Positions 45,162-53,696 of a stretch of DNA of 64,000 nt are shown one piece after another. The notes below the pieces were generated by a model, which was not told where the DNA came from, searched no databases, and worked only from the letters and a program-made list of their open reading frames with translations. The position numbers and the translations under genes are program-made. The stretch is from Nocardioides sp. CFH 31398. GTDB lineage: Bacteria; Actinomycetota; Actinomycetes; Propionibacteriales; Nocardioidaceae. Location of the stretch: positions 62,001 to 126,000 of the forward strand of contig NZ_JAKUHT010000013.1 of NCBI RefSeq assembly GCF_022436705.1, given 5' to 3'. Every line of letters starts with the position of its first letter. Positions within the stretch are counted from its first letter, which is position 1.

Positions 45162-46809
45162 GGCCGGGGCCCCGGGGCTGACCGAGACGCCGGACACCAC
45201 GGGCGCCTACCCCCGGCTGCACGAGGAGCAGGTGCTGCTGCTGTCGCGGTACGGCGAGCGCCGGACGTTCCCCGAGGGCGCCATGCTCTTCTGCGAGGGG
45301 GACCGCGACTGCGGGCTGTTCGTCGTGCTGGAGGGCCTGGTCGCCGTGGTGCAGGGCGACGAGTCCCAGGTCGGCCCCCGCGTGATCGCCGTCCACGGGC
45401 CGCACCGGTTCGTGGGCGACCTGTCGATGCTGACCGGCCAGGCGGTCCACGTCACCGCCGTCGCACGGACCGACGTGGAGGTCCTGGAGGTCCCCTTCGA
45501 GCGGCTCCGGGAGGCCGTCGTCCAGGACCAGGCCCTGGGGGACCTGGTCCTGCGGGCCCTCATCGTGCGGCGCTCCATCCACGCCGACCTCGGCGCCGGC
45601 CTGCGGATCACCGGCTCGCGCTTCTCGGCCGACACCCGCCGCCTGAGGGACTTCGCCAGCCGGAACCGGATCCCCTACCGCTGGGAGGACCTCGAGGACG
45701 ACCCGCACGCCGAGCAGACCCTGCGGGCCTTCGCCGTGCCCCCGGACCAGACGCCCGTCGTGATCTGGAAGGGGCGGACGGTCCTGCGCAACCCCTCCAA
45801 CGCCGAGCTCGCCGCGCTGCTCGGGCTGCGCGCGGAGGCGCCCGGGCACGACACGTACGACGTGGTGGTGGTCGGCGCGGGCCCGGCCGGTCTGGCCGCC
45901 GCGGTGACCGCGGCGTCCGAGGGTCTCTCCACGGTCGTGCTCGACGCGGTCGCGACCGGGGGCCAGGCCGGGACGTCGTCGCGGATCGAGAACTACCTCG
46001 GCTTCCCGGCGGGCGTCTCGGGGGCCGAGCTCGCCGACCGTGGGGTGGTCCAGGCGCGTGCGTTCGGGGCCACCTTCACGATCCCCGCGGAGGCCCGGGC
46101 GCTCGACCGCGTCGACGGCCACTTCGTCGTGCGCCTCGTCGACGGCGGGCAGGTCGAGGCGCGCGTGGTGGTGCTCGCCACCGGCGTCCACTACCGCCGT
46201 CTCGACGTGCCCGGCATGGATCGCCTCGAGGGCCCGAGCGTGTACTACGCCGCCACCGAGTTCGAGGCGCGGCTGTGCCGCGGCGACCCGGTCACGATCG
46301 TCGGGGGCGGGAACTCCGCCGGCCAGGCGGCGGTGTTCCTGGCCGGCAACGCCGCCACCGTCGAGCTCGTGATCCGTCACGACGACCTGTCGCGGGACAT
46401 GTCGCGCTACCTCAGCGACCGCGTCGAGAGGGACCCGAGGATCACGGTCCGACGCTCGAGCGAGGTCGCGGAGCTGGTCGGCGACGACGCGCTCCACGCA
46501 GTGATGGTCCGGGACCTGGAGACGGGTCGCCGCGAGCGCGTCGCCGCCACGGCGTTGTTCGTGCTGATCGGCGCCGAGCCCCACACGTCCTGGCTGCAGG
46601 GGCAGGTGTCCCTCGACGAGCGCGGGTACGTCCTCACCGGGGACCTCCCGGGCGGGTCGGTCACCGGTTTCGGGACCGACCGGTCGGGGGTCGTCGCGGT
46701 CGGTGACGTGCGCAGCGGCTCGGTGAAGCGGGTTGCGTCCGCCGCGGGCGAGGGCGCGATCGGGGTGCGCCAGGCCTACGACCACCTCCGCGCCACGGGC
46801 CGCCTCTAG
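45139..46809 (+). CDS. cNMP-binding domain / thioredoxin-like / FAD reductase fusion
   Basis: A 556-residue three-part protein. Residues about 25-140 are a cyclic-nucleotide-binding domain (TFPEGAMLFCEGDRDCGLFVVLEG; GDLSMLTGQ). Residues about 150-230 look like a glutaredoxin/thioredoxin fold without active-site cysteines (DFASRNRIPYRWEDLE, TPVVIWKG). Residues about 240-556 are a thioredoxin-reductase-like flavoprotein with FAD site VVVVGAGPAGLAAAV, NADPH site TIVGGGNSAGQAAVFL and C-terminal GVVAVGDVRSGSVKR, but the usual redox CxxC is missing. It may transfer electrons to the neighbouring thioredoxin or act as a redox sensor. It ends the operon, and the convergent thioesterase follows 40 bases later. 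Confidence 0.9.
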   Translation: MSTTSSSEAGAPGLTETPDTTGAYPRLHEEQVLLLSRYGERRTFPEGAMLFCEGDRDCGLFVVLEGLVAVVQGDESQVGPRVIAVHGPHRFVGDLSMLTGQAVHVTAVARTDVEVLEVPFERLREAVVQDQALGDLVLRALIVRRSIHADLGAGLRITGSRFSADTRRLRDFASRNRIPYRWEDLEDDPHAEQTLRAFAVPPDQTPVVIWKGRTVLRNPSNAELAALLGLRAEAPGHDTYDVVVVGAGPAGLAAAVTAASEGLSTVVLDAVATGGQAGTSSRIENYLGFPAGVSGAELADRGVVQARAFGATFTIPAEARALDRVDGHFVVRLVDGGQVEARVVVLATGVHYRRLDVPGMDRLEGPSVYYAATEFEARLCRGDPVTIVGGGNSAGQAAVFLAGNAATVELVIRHDDLSRDMSRYLSDRVERDPRITVRRSSEVAELVGDDALHAVMVRDLETGRRERVAATALFVLIGAEPHTSWLQGQVSLDERGYVLTGDLPGGSVTGFGTDRSGVVAVGDVRSGSVKRVASAAGEGAIGVRQAYDHLRATGRL

Positions 46810-46849
46810 GTGCGTCGCGGGCGACCGCCCGGGCCGCAACCGAGGAGGG

Positions 46850-47269
46850 TCAGTCCCCGCCCGGGACCAGGAGGTTCGTCGAGACCGCCGCGCGCAGGTG
46901 CTCCGGCCAGGGCGCGGAGCGGCCCCCGGACGTCCACACGTACGTCGTCTCCACGACGCAGCAGCGACGCCCGGCGGCGGTGAGGGTGAAGCGCAGCACG
47001 AGCGAGCTGCGCCCCAGCGACAGCGCGTCGACGTACGCCTCGACCGTCTCGCCGAAGCGGGCGCCGGAGGACCACTCCAGCGTGCTGCGCCGGAGCATCA
47101 GCGCGTCGAGGACGGCGCCGCGGTCGTCGGCGTCGAGGCCCACGACGTCGGCGAACCACGCCATCGAGGTCTCGTCGGCCCACGTCAGGTAGTGGGCGTT
47201 GAACACGACGCCCTGCTGGTCGCACTCGGCGTAGCGCACCGGCGCCCGCCAGACCGGGTGCTGCTCCAT
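46850..47269 (-). CDS. Hotdog-fold acyl-CoA thioesterase (4HBT)
   Basis: A 139-residue single hotdog domain. The family motif is clear: VRYAECDQQGVVFNAHYLTWADE, with the aspartate and HYL pattern of 4-hydroxybenzoyl-CoA thioesterases, followed by the long central helix and the GRRCCVVETTYVW strand. The ATG at 47269 has AGGGAC upstream. Substrate is unknown. A 3' fragment closely resembling its C-terminal region occurs at 27,372-27,465. Confidence 0.9.
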   Translation of the reverse strand: MEQHPVWRAPVRYAECDQQGVVFNAHYLTWADETSMAWFADVVGLDADDRGAVLDALMLRRSTLEWSSGARFGETVEAYVDALSLGRSSLVLRFTLTAAGRRCCVVETTYVWTSGGRSAPWPEHLRAAVSTNLLVPGGD

Positions 47270-47381
47270 GGTCTGTCCCTGCCTCCGGTCGTGGGGGTCG
47301 CGTGGCCTGTGAAAGTGGTCTGGACCAGGGGGCCGACCGGCCCGCCGAGCACCTAGTCTGCGGTCTGCCATGGGGGTGCGA

Positions 47382-47430
47382 CCCACCGGCGGACTGCGCG
47401 GACGGCTCGGATCGCGCAGTCGCCGGTGGG
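47382..47430. terminator. Long inverted repeat, probable terminator of the SUFU-domain gene
   Basis: A near-perfect stem of about 18 bp with one bulged base: CCCACCGGCGGACTGCGCG at 47382-47400 and CGCGCAGTCGCCGGTGGG at 47413-47430, loop 12 bases. It lies 62 bases past the stop of the minus-strand gene at 47,493 and upstream of the thioesterase start. No T-run is seen. Confidence 0.6.
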
Positions 47431-47492
47431 CGGACGCGCCCCGGCAGACACGCAGCGGGGCCACCGGTACGCCGGCTCGGGCTCGGGCTCGG

Positions 47493-48935
47493 TCAGGCTC
47501 TGCGGCCGAACAGCCGCCGCCTCTCCTTCACCTCCTCCGACATCACCAGCACGGGCTCGTCCGTCCCGGGCACGGTGCCGTCGGTGAGGCCGTACCGGGT
47601 GGTGCCGTAGCGGACGTCGTCGCCGGCGCGGGGGACGGCGCCGTCCCCGCCGCGGTTCAGCATGGCGGCGACGCGCTTGGCGGCGCTGCGTCCCGTCGTC
47701 CCCGGCTCGCTGAACCAGATCTCGCGCGCGCCGACGGCCGCCAGTCCGTGGGTGCGGGCGGCGGGCGTGCCGTCGGCCGTCGTGGTCTCGTGCACCGAGG
47801 CCAGCGTGATGGGCTCGTCGTCGATGGCGCGCACGAACGACTCCGCGGTCAGCAGCCGCCGCTGGTGGGGCAGCCAGACCGCCGTGGTGCTCGGGGTGTC
47901 GGCGAGCATCTGTGCGAACGAGTAGGGGCTCATCGGGAGGTCGTCGGGGTCCACCGCGTGCTCCGGGAACACGGTCACCGTCGCGCGGTGCCCGTCCACG
48001 GCGGCGACGAGCGCGGGGTCGCCGGCGACCGCCTCGGCGAGGACCGTGGGGGCGAACGGTGGGCCCACCCGCATCCGCACCTGGGGGACCGTCGGGCTGG
48101 GCTCGGGCGGGAACAGCGCCTCGTCGCGCCGATCCTCGGTGAGCCTGGCCGCGAAGTGGGGGACGACGGGCTCCAGCACCTCACCCAGATGGGCCGGCAC
48201 ACGGTCGAGCAGCAGGTGGAGGGCGTACGGCGGGGGCGCCACCGCCGGGCCGCGGGCGGGGTCGACCACCATCGACACCCCAGCCCGGACCAGGCGCTCC
48301 ACCAGCGAGTCGCCGCCTCCGGGGATGCGCGTGCGGTACTCCAGCTCGCTCTCGGTGGCCGGGAGGACGGCCAGCAGCTCCGTGCGACCCGTGGGCGAGT
48401 CGTGCAGCACGACCGCCGGCGGCAGGCCGACCGGCGGACCGAGGACGGCGCCCGCGAAGGACGACCCGTCCGGGTAGAGGGGGCCCAGGCTCGCGACCGT
48501 GTCCTCCCAGCGGAGGTCCGTGCCGCCGTCGCGGGGGAGTCGGGCGACGACCCGGAGGACGAGGAGCGGCCAGGGGTCCGCCCGGTCGTCGAGTGCCCCC
48601 GCGGCCGGTGGGTCGAGGCCGGGCCAGCCCGGGGGGACGGCGACGGCCAGCTCCACCCGCGGCGCCTCCGGCGCGTCCGCGGTCCGGCCCTCACGCGCCG
48701 GGAGGTCAGCCATGCCGGAGGTGACGACGGTGACGAAGTCGCGCTCCGGTGTCGGAGGGAACACCAGGAGGTCCAGCTCGACGTCGAGGCTGGTCTCCTC
48801 CTCGAGGACCAGGGCCTCCGGCCCCAGGTGGGTCCGCAGGTGCGCCATCCACGCCGACCGCCGGAGCTCGTCACGCGGCAGGGGCTCGCGCCCGGGTGGT
48901 GTCGATCCGGTGGGTCGGTCCTCGTCGGCGGCCAT
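47493..48935 (-). CDS. SUFU-domain protein
   Basis: A 480-residue cytoplasmic protein. Residues about 25-215 match the suppressor-of-fused (SUFU) domain: HLRTHLGPEALVLEEET, then LDLLVFPPTPERDFVTVVTS with a following GMAD. The C-terminal half (about 300-450) has a second, unassigned domain beginning PTVLAEAVAGDPALVAA and including SPYSFAQMLADTPSTTAVWL. The last residues are basic. Bacterial SUFU proteins are often linked to polymorphic-toxin immunity or to general binding functions, but no toxin gene lies next to it. It is flanked by a hairpin terminator, with a divergent flavoprotein on the other side. Confidence 0.8.
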   Translation of the reverse strand: MAADEDRPTGSTPPGREPLPRDELRRSAWMAHLRTHLGPEALVLEEETSLDVELDLLVFPPTPERDFVTVVTSGMADLPAREGRTADAPEAPRVELAVAVPPGWPGLDPPAAGALDDRADPWPLLVLRVVARLPRDGGTDLRWEDTVASLGPLYPDGSSFAGAVLGPPVGLPPAVVLHDSPTGRTELLAVLPATESELEYRTRIPGGGDSLVERLVRAGVSMVVDPARGPAVAPPPYALHLLLDRVPAHLGEVLEPVVPHFAARLTEDRRDEALFPPEPSPTVPQVRMRVGPPFAPTVLAEAVAGDPALVAAVDGHRATVTVFPEHAVDPDDLPMSPYSFAQMLADTPSTTAVWLPHQRRLLTAESFVRAIDDEPITLASVHETTTADGTPAARTHGLAAVGAREIWFSEPGTTGRSAAKRVAAMLNRGGDGAVPRAGDDVRYGTTRYGLTDGTVPGTDEPVLVMSEEVKERRRLFGRRA

Positions 48936-49111
48936 CAGGTCGCTCCCGTCTCGTCGTGGTCGTCTCGTCCGCGGGTGTCACGGGATCGGTCCCGTGTGGA
49001 GCCCCCGTCGGGGACGCCTCCTTCCCGGTCCTGGGCTCCTGAAACGACCCGAGGCATGGTGTACCGAACCGCTCGACAATGGGCCGGGCACAGACACCGG
49101 AGGACCACTCG

Positions 49112-50371
49112 ATGACCGTCACCGACCAGACCGCGACCGCCGAGGTCCGCGCCGTCCCCGAGTGGGGCCCGGCCCCGACCACCCCCGAGGCCTGGGTCGA
49201 GCGAGCCCGGGACGTCGCCTCCCGGCTCGCCGTCGACGCCCTCGAGCGCGACCGCGCCAACCAGCCGCCGTACGCCGAGGTGCGGCTGCTGAAAGACAGC
49301 GGGCTCGTCACCCTCCTGGGGCCGACCCGTCACGGCGGCGGCGGACAGACCTGGACGACGGCGCTGCGCGTCGTCCGCGCGGTCTCGGCCGGCGACGGGT
49401 CCATCGGCCAGCTGCTCGGCTACCACTACCTGTGGGCGTGGGCGGCGCGCCTGGTCGGCACGCCGGAGCAGATCGAGGCGGTGGAGCAGCAGGCAACCGA
49501 GAACACCTGGTTCTTCGGGGGCGCCGTCAACCCGCGCGACACCGACCTGACCATCCGCGTCGAGGGCGACGAGCTCGTGTTCAGCGGCGAGAAGTCGTTC
49601 TCCACCGGCGGGCGGATCTCCGACGCCACCGTCCTCGAGGGCGTGATCGAGGGGACCGAGGACCACGTGTTCGCCATCGTCCCCACCGACCAGCCGGGGC
49701 TGCGGTTCAAGGGCGACTGGGACAGCCTGGGGCAGCGCCTCACCGAGAGCGGCGGCGTCCGCATCGACGACGTCCGCGTGCCGTGGGCCGCCGCGGCCGG
49801 GTACGTCGAGACCCCCGACGGCGGCCACGTGTTCCGGCCACGGGTCTACAACACCCTCAACGTGCCGCTCATCCAGATCATCTTCGCGAACCTCTACGTC
49901 GGAATCGCCGAGGGCGCGCTGACCACCGCCGCGACGTACACCCGCGAGCGCACGCGCGCCTGGCCCTACACCCCCGACCTCAAGCAGCGGGGGAGCGAGG
50001 AGTTCTACGTCCTCGAGACGTACGGCGACCTCCGCTCCAAGCTGTGGGCCGCCGAGGCGCTGGCCGAGCGGGCGGCGACGTTCGTCGAGGCCGTCAACGC
50101 CCACCCGGACGACGTCACGGAGCAGGAGCGCGGCGAGGCGGCGGTGGTGATCGCCGCCGCCAAGCAGGTCGCGATCGACGTCGGCCTCGAGGTCGGCACC
50201 CGGGTCTTCGAGGTCACCGGCGCGCGGGCCTCGGCCAGCGCGGTCGGCCTCGACCTGTTCTGGCGCAACATCCGCACCCACAGCCTCCACGACCCGGTCG
50301 CCCACAAGCGGGCCGAGGTCGGGCGGTGGACGTTGCTCGGCGAGATCCCCGAGCCGACCTGGTACACCTGA
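49112..50371 (+). CDS. DszC/SfnB-like flavin-dependent monooxygenase
   Basis: A 419-residue member of the acyl-CoA dehydrogenase fold that resembles the FMNH2-dependent monooxygenases DszC and SfnB, which act on organic sulphur compounds. The N-terminal helical domain has LLKDSGLVTLLGPTRHGGGG; the middle barrel has ELVFSGEKSFSTGGRISDA; the C-terminal helices have RASASAVGLDLFWRNIRTHS. The length equals that of DszC (about 417). The catalytic base of true acyl-CoA dehydrogenases is not evident at the usual place, in line with a monooxygenase. The ATG has GGAGG upstream. Substrate is uncertain; no flavin reductase or alkanesulphonate genes are beside it. Confidence 0.85.
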   Translation: MTVTDQTATAEVRAVPEWGPAPTTPEAWVERARDVASRLAVDALERDRANQPPYAEVRLLKDSGLVTLLGPTRHGGGGQTWTTALRVVRAVSAGDGSIGQLLGYHYLWAWAARLVGTPEQIEAVEQQATENTWFFGGAVNPRDTDLTIRVEGDELVFSGEKSFSTGGRISDATVLEGVIEGTEDHVFAIVPTDQPGLRFKGDWDSLGQRLTESGGVRIDDVRVPWAAAAGYVETPDGGHVFRPRVYNTLNVPLIQIIFANLYVGIAEGALTTAATYTRERTRAWPYTPDLKQRGSEEFYVLETYGDLRSKLWAAEALAERAATFVEAVNAHPDDVTEQERGEAAVVIAAAKQVAIDVGLEVGTRVFEVTGARASASAVGLDLFWRNIRTHSLHDPVAHKRAEVGRWTLLGEIPEPTWYT

Positions 50372-50419
50372 GCCGACCGCGGCCACCCGCGCCGGCCCGC
50401 CGGCCCGCGCCGGCCCGCG

Positions 50420-50860
50420 TCAGCGGGTCGGCCGGGCCCGCTGCCGCTCGAACGCCGCCCGGAGCGGTGCGGTGTCGTAGACGATGTGGAGGTCCGTGAC
50501 CAGGCCCTCGTCGTCGAGCTCGGCGACGTCGACGACGGTGAACGGCGCCGGGGTCCCGTCCGCGAGGGTCCAGTCGAAGTCGAACCAGAACGAGACGACC
50601 GGGTGGCCGTCCCGCTCGCCGTGCATCACGCTGCGCAGCGTCAGCTCCGAGCGCTCGGTGTCGGCGAACAGCTCCTCGTAGAACGCCTGCGCCGGGCGGT
50701 CGCCGTACAGGGGGGAGTGGACCACGGCGTCCTCGGCGAACAACGCCAGGACGCCGTCGAGGTCGGCTCGCGCCAGCGCCTCGAGGTAGCGGCCGACCAG
50801 CTCGGAGTGGGCCAGACCGGGGTGGGCCGGACCGGGGTGGACCGGACCGGAGTCGGTCAC
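50420..50860 (-). CDS. SnoaL/NTF2-like protein
   Basis: A 146-residue protein of the NTF2-like alpha+beta fold: helix LVGRYLEALARADLDGVLAL, then FAEDAVVHSPLYGDRP and strands with FWFDFDWTLADGTPAPFTVVDVAELDDEG in pieces. I choose the GTG at 50860, which overlaps the stop of the upstream ScoMcrA-N-like gene (GTGA); longer forms run into that gene. Such proteins are limonene-hydrolase- or ketosteroid-isomerase-like, or binding proteins. Function is unknown. Confidence 0.8.
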   Translation of the reverse strand: MTDSGPVHPGPAHPGLAHSELVGRYLEALARADLDGVLALFAEDAVVHSPLYGDRPAQAFYEELFADTERSELTLRSVMHGERDGHPVVSFWFDFDWTLADGTPAPFTVVDVAELDDEGLVTDLHIVYDTAPLRAAFERQRARPTR

Positions 50861-51672
50861 GCGCAGGCGTCGCAGATCCCGCTCGCGGGGACGGCGACGA
50901 AGCAGGTGGGGCACAGCTGAGGGATGCGGTCCGCGGGCGACGGGGCGGCCGCGGCCCGGGCACGAGCGACCTGCGGGGTGACCGCCGCCCGGCCACCGTT
51001 CGACGGGAGGTCGACGGCGCCGAAGTGCTGGTGGCAGCGCAGCCGCTCGGCGGCCGCGTGGTCGTCGGCGTCCTCGGGGACGGCGCCCGTCATCGCCTTG
51101 ACGACGCGCGTGTAGCGCTGCCCCGCCCGGCCGCGCTCGTCGACGCAGAGCGACGGCAGCGACGGCTCGGAGCGCGCCGCGTTGTCCTCGGCGACCGCGA
51201 GCAGGACGTCGCCGATCCAGAGGTGCACCGGCTGCGCCGAGGTGAGGCCGGTGCGGTCCTGGACGGCCGTCGCGAGCACCTTCTGGCTGACGACGGTCTG
51301 GTAGTGCCTGGCCGTCTCGAGGAGGGCGGCGCGGGCGGCCTCGGCCCAGGTCGCGCGGGCCTCGGCGGGGTCGACGTCCTCGCTGTCGCGCGCGGTCTGG
51401 TCGACGACGTCGAAGCCCAGGTCGCGCAGGACCCGTGCCGCGCCGGTGCGGCCCCCGTTGAACTCGCCGGGCGTCGCCGGCTCACCCACCGCGTAGCCGA
51501 GAGCGGCACCGAGGATCGCCTTGGAGTCGTACTCGCGACCGTCCTGGACGAGGAGGTAGTCCACCGCACGACCGAAGCCGTACTTCTCGAGGAAGGCGTC
51601 GCCGCCGAGCTGGTCGTACTCCTGCACGGCCCGCTGCACGTGAAACTGCCTGACCGCACCGAAGGACACCAC
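50857..51672 (-). CDS. ScoMcrA-N-like protein with zinc ribbon
   Basis: A 271-residue protein. The first about 85 residues match the N-terminal domain of ScoMcrA-like restriction enzymes: VQEYDQLGGDAFLEKYGFG, then VDYLLVQDGREYDSKAILGA and FNGG before a conserved LRDLGFDV. A middle winged-helix-like part (residues about 105-195) follows, and the C-terminus ends with a zinc ribbon, CPTC and CDAC. No HNH core is present, so it lacks the nuclease part. It may bind DNA as an adaptor or regulator. Starts at GTG 51672 or the next GTG 51669; its stop overlaps the SnoaL-like gene. Confidence 0.72.
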   Translation of the reverse strand: MVSFGAVRQFHVQRAVQEYDQLGGDAFLEKYGFGRAVDYLLVQDGREYDSKAILGAALGYAVGEPATPGEFNGGRTGAARVLRDLGFDVVDQTARDSEDVDPAEARATWAEAARAALLETARHYQTVVSQKVLATAVQDRTGLTSAQPVHLWIGDVLLAVAEDNAARSEPSLPSLCVDERGRAGQRYTRVVKAMTGAVPEDADDHAAAERLRCHQHFGAVDLPSNGGRAAVTPQVARARAAAAPSPADRIPQLCPTCFVAVPASGICDACA

Positions 51673-51878
51673 GTCGTGACGCTAGCCCCTCGGGGCCCCA
51701 ACCCGTGCTTCGGCGCGGACCGGGGGCCCCGCGCGAACGTCCTCCGCGCGGGAGGGGCGCCGCTGCCGGCACCAGCGGCAACCGATCCCGCCCCGGTCGC
51801 GTCATGAGGTCAGGATGCGTTTTCCCGCGACTCGATCGCGGGCATCACCGCCGTGCCGGCGGACGACGGGGGAGGGTC

Positions 51879-53552
51879 ATGGGGTCGCGAGCACGGGGGT
51901 CCGTCGTCGTCGCGGTGCTCGGTCTCGCCGCCGGCGGCTGCGCCGTGCTGGGCCTCGGTGGGCCGTCGTACGGCGACGACCTGAGCGTCGACGACGACGG
52001 CACCGGGGGCCACGAGCGGGTGACGCTGTCCGACGGGAGCGAGCTGGCGGTCGGGTACGTCGGGGACGGCGAGTACGCGGCCCAGTGGAGCGACCCGGAG
52101 GGGGAGGGGTGGACCTCTCCGCAGACGGTGGTCGACGGGGGTGACCTGGTCGCGGCCGGGGTCCAGCTGGACGCGGACGGGATGACGGCCGTGGCCTCCT
52201 TCGACTGGTACGGCGCGGACGACGACGAGCGTGAGACCTACGCGCGGGTCGACGCGGCGGTGTGCCGCGACGTGTCCTGCGAGCCGATCGAGGGCGCCGG
52301 CGGGCCGGAGCTCGCGCAGGACGGCACCTTCGCGACGGTGACGATCCCGAACGACGACGTGCGGTCCACCGACCCGGCGCCGCCGTACCGGATCGCGACG
52401 TGGACGGCCGAGGGTGGTCGGTGGGAGCAGACGACGGTCGAGGGACCGCCGCTGGACATGCAGTCGTTCCTGCGCCCGGGGCTGGTGCTCCTGGAGGACG
52501 GTCGCCTCGCGACCGTGCGGACCGACGAGTCCGACGGGTGCCGGTACGTGCTGTGGGCCGGGGAGCCCCGTTCCAGCGAGCTCACCGAGGTGTACCGCAC
52601 CCCCTCCCTCGGCGGCAGCTACTGCGTGCTCGACGACGTCCGGAGCACCGGGACGGCGGTCACCTTCAGCACCAGCACGACGGGTGACACCGCCGCCATC
52701 CGGCCCTCCGGGGACAGCTGGACGGACGACCTGCCCGAGTCCGGGCTGCTGGCCGTCGAGGACCGGGGCCGTCGCGCCGGCATCGCCATGCAGCCCGTGC
52801 GGCTGGAGGACGGCAGCACCACGGCCATCGGGTCGCCCGACGGCCGGCGGATCGTGGCGCAGTACCGGCCCCGGGGTGAGCGCGAGTGGACCCGGCCAGC
52901 CACCGTGGCCCGCGCGGCGCCGGGCCAGCGGTGCCGGGGTGCGGAGGCGGAGTACCTCACCGACAGCACCGACGTCGTCTTCCTCGTGGCGTGCTGGCCC
53001 GAGGACGCCGCGTCCGGCGACCAGTACGGTGGGCCCACGCCCGTGTCCGGGCTCGCGCTCGGCAGTGCGGACGGTCGCAGGTGGGTCGCCCGGCCGCTCG
53101 ACAGGCCGGCGTTCGTGCCGCAGGTCCAGCTGCAGCCGTCCCTGCTGGTGTCGCGCGGGGCCGAGGAGTCGCTGCTGTGGCGCGAGGGCGCGCGCGCCTT
53201 CGACGTGGTGCGCCTGCCCCTGCCGAACCCGACCGTCGACGGCCTCGTCGTCACCGGCGGCGAGGCGTTCCGCGCCACGGGCAACCCGGACCGGCGCCGC
53301 CCCTGCCGCCCGCGCTGGGACGTCGCCCCGGTCGACGCCACCGCGTGGTCGTACGGCGGCCCGATCCTGCCGATCCCCGGCTACGCCCGGCGGCCCGCGG
53401 ACTGCTACGGCGACGTCATGGACGAGGCGGGGTACGGCTACACCGACGTCCCGGCGGGAAGGAAGATCGAGGTCGGGGCCGTGATCGAGAGCCTGAGCGG
53501 CTCCGTCGAGGGCACGCTGGTGCGCCGCGGCGGGCGCTGGCAGCTGCGGTAG
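51879..53552 (+). CDS. Secreted lipoprotein of unknown function
   Basis: A 557-residue lipoprotein: a short basic start, a hydrophobic segment and the lipobox LAAGGC (cysteine at residue 21). The mature part has many beta-strands with repeated Trp- and Asp-rich motifs (for example YAAQWSDPEGEGW, RYVLWAGEPRSSEL), like a sialidase-type or other beta-propeller, but no catalytic motif is visible. Four cysteine pairs are possible (such as VCRDVSCEP, GSYCVLDD). The ATG follows GGGGGAGGG. No family is recognised. It is followed by a hairpin terminator and the convergent glnA. Confidence 0.75.
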   Translation: MGSRARGSVVVAVLGLAAGGCAVLGLGGPSYGDDLSVDDDGTGGHERVTLSDGSELAVGYVGDGEYAAQWSDPEGEGWTSPQTVVDGGDLVAAGVQLDADGMTAVASFDWYGADDDERETYARVDAAVCRDVSCEPIEGAGGPELAQDGTFATVTIPNDDVRSTDPAPPYRIATWTAEGGRWEQTTVEGPPLDMQSFLRPGLVLLEDGRLATVRTDESDGCRYVLWAGEPRSSELTEVYRTPSLGGSYCVLDDVRSTGTAVTFSTSTTGDTAAIRPSGDSWTDDLPESGLLAVEDRGRRAGIAMQPVRLEDGSTTAIGSPDGRRIVAQYRPRGEREWTRPATVARAAPGQRCRGAEAEYLTDSTDVVFLVACWPEDAASGDQYGGPTPVSGLALGSADGRRWVARPLDRPAFVPQVQLQPSLLVSRGAEESLLWREGARAFDVVRLPLPNPTVDGLVVTGGEAFRATGNPDRRRPCRPRWDVAPVDATAWSYGGPILPIPGYARRPADCYGDVMDEAGYGYTDVPAGRKIEVGAVIESLSGSVEGTLVRRGGRWQLR

Positions 53553-53610
53553 GGCCTGTCGTGTGCCCGGCCCCGTCCGGGCCGGACGGGAGCACGGCCC
53601 CGGACGACGA

Positions 53611-53646
53611 AACCGCCGGCCCCCGCGAGAGCGGGGACCGGCGGTT
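53611..53646. terminator. Bidirectional terminator between lipoprotein gene and glnA
   Basis: A 16-bp stem with one mismatch: AACCGCCGGCCCCCGC (53611-53626), loop GAGA, and GCGGGGACCGGCGGTT (53631-53646). It lies between convergent genes, 50 bases from the glnA stop. Read towards the lipoprotein gene it is followed by TTTCGTC. Confidence 0.75.
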
Positions 53647-53648
53647 CG

Positions 53649-53694
53649 GGTCTCGACGAGCTCGACCAGCGTGGTGCGACGCGACCAGCGTGGT
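53649..53694. repeat. Dispersed palindromic repeat with internal direct repeat
   Basis: GGTCTCGACGAGCTCGACC at 53649-53667 occurs again, identical, at 57777-57795. It is followed here by two direct copies of CGACCAGCGTGGT (53663 and 53682). This belongs to the short palindromic elements widespread in Nocardioides-like genomes. Confidence 0.65.
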
Positions 53695-53696
53695 TC

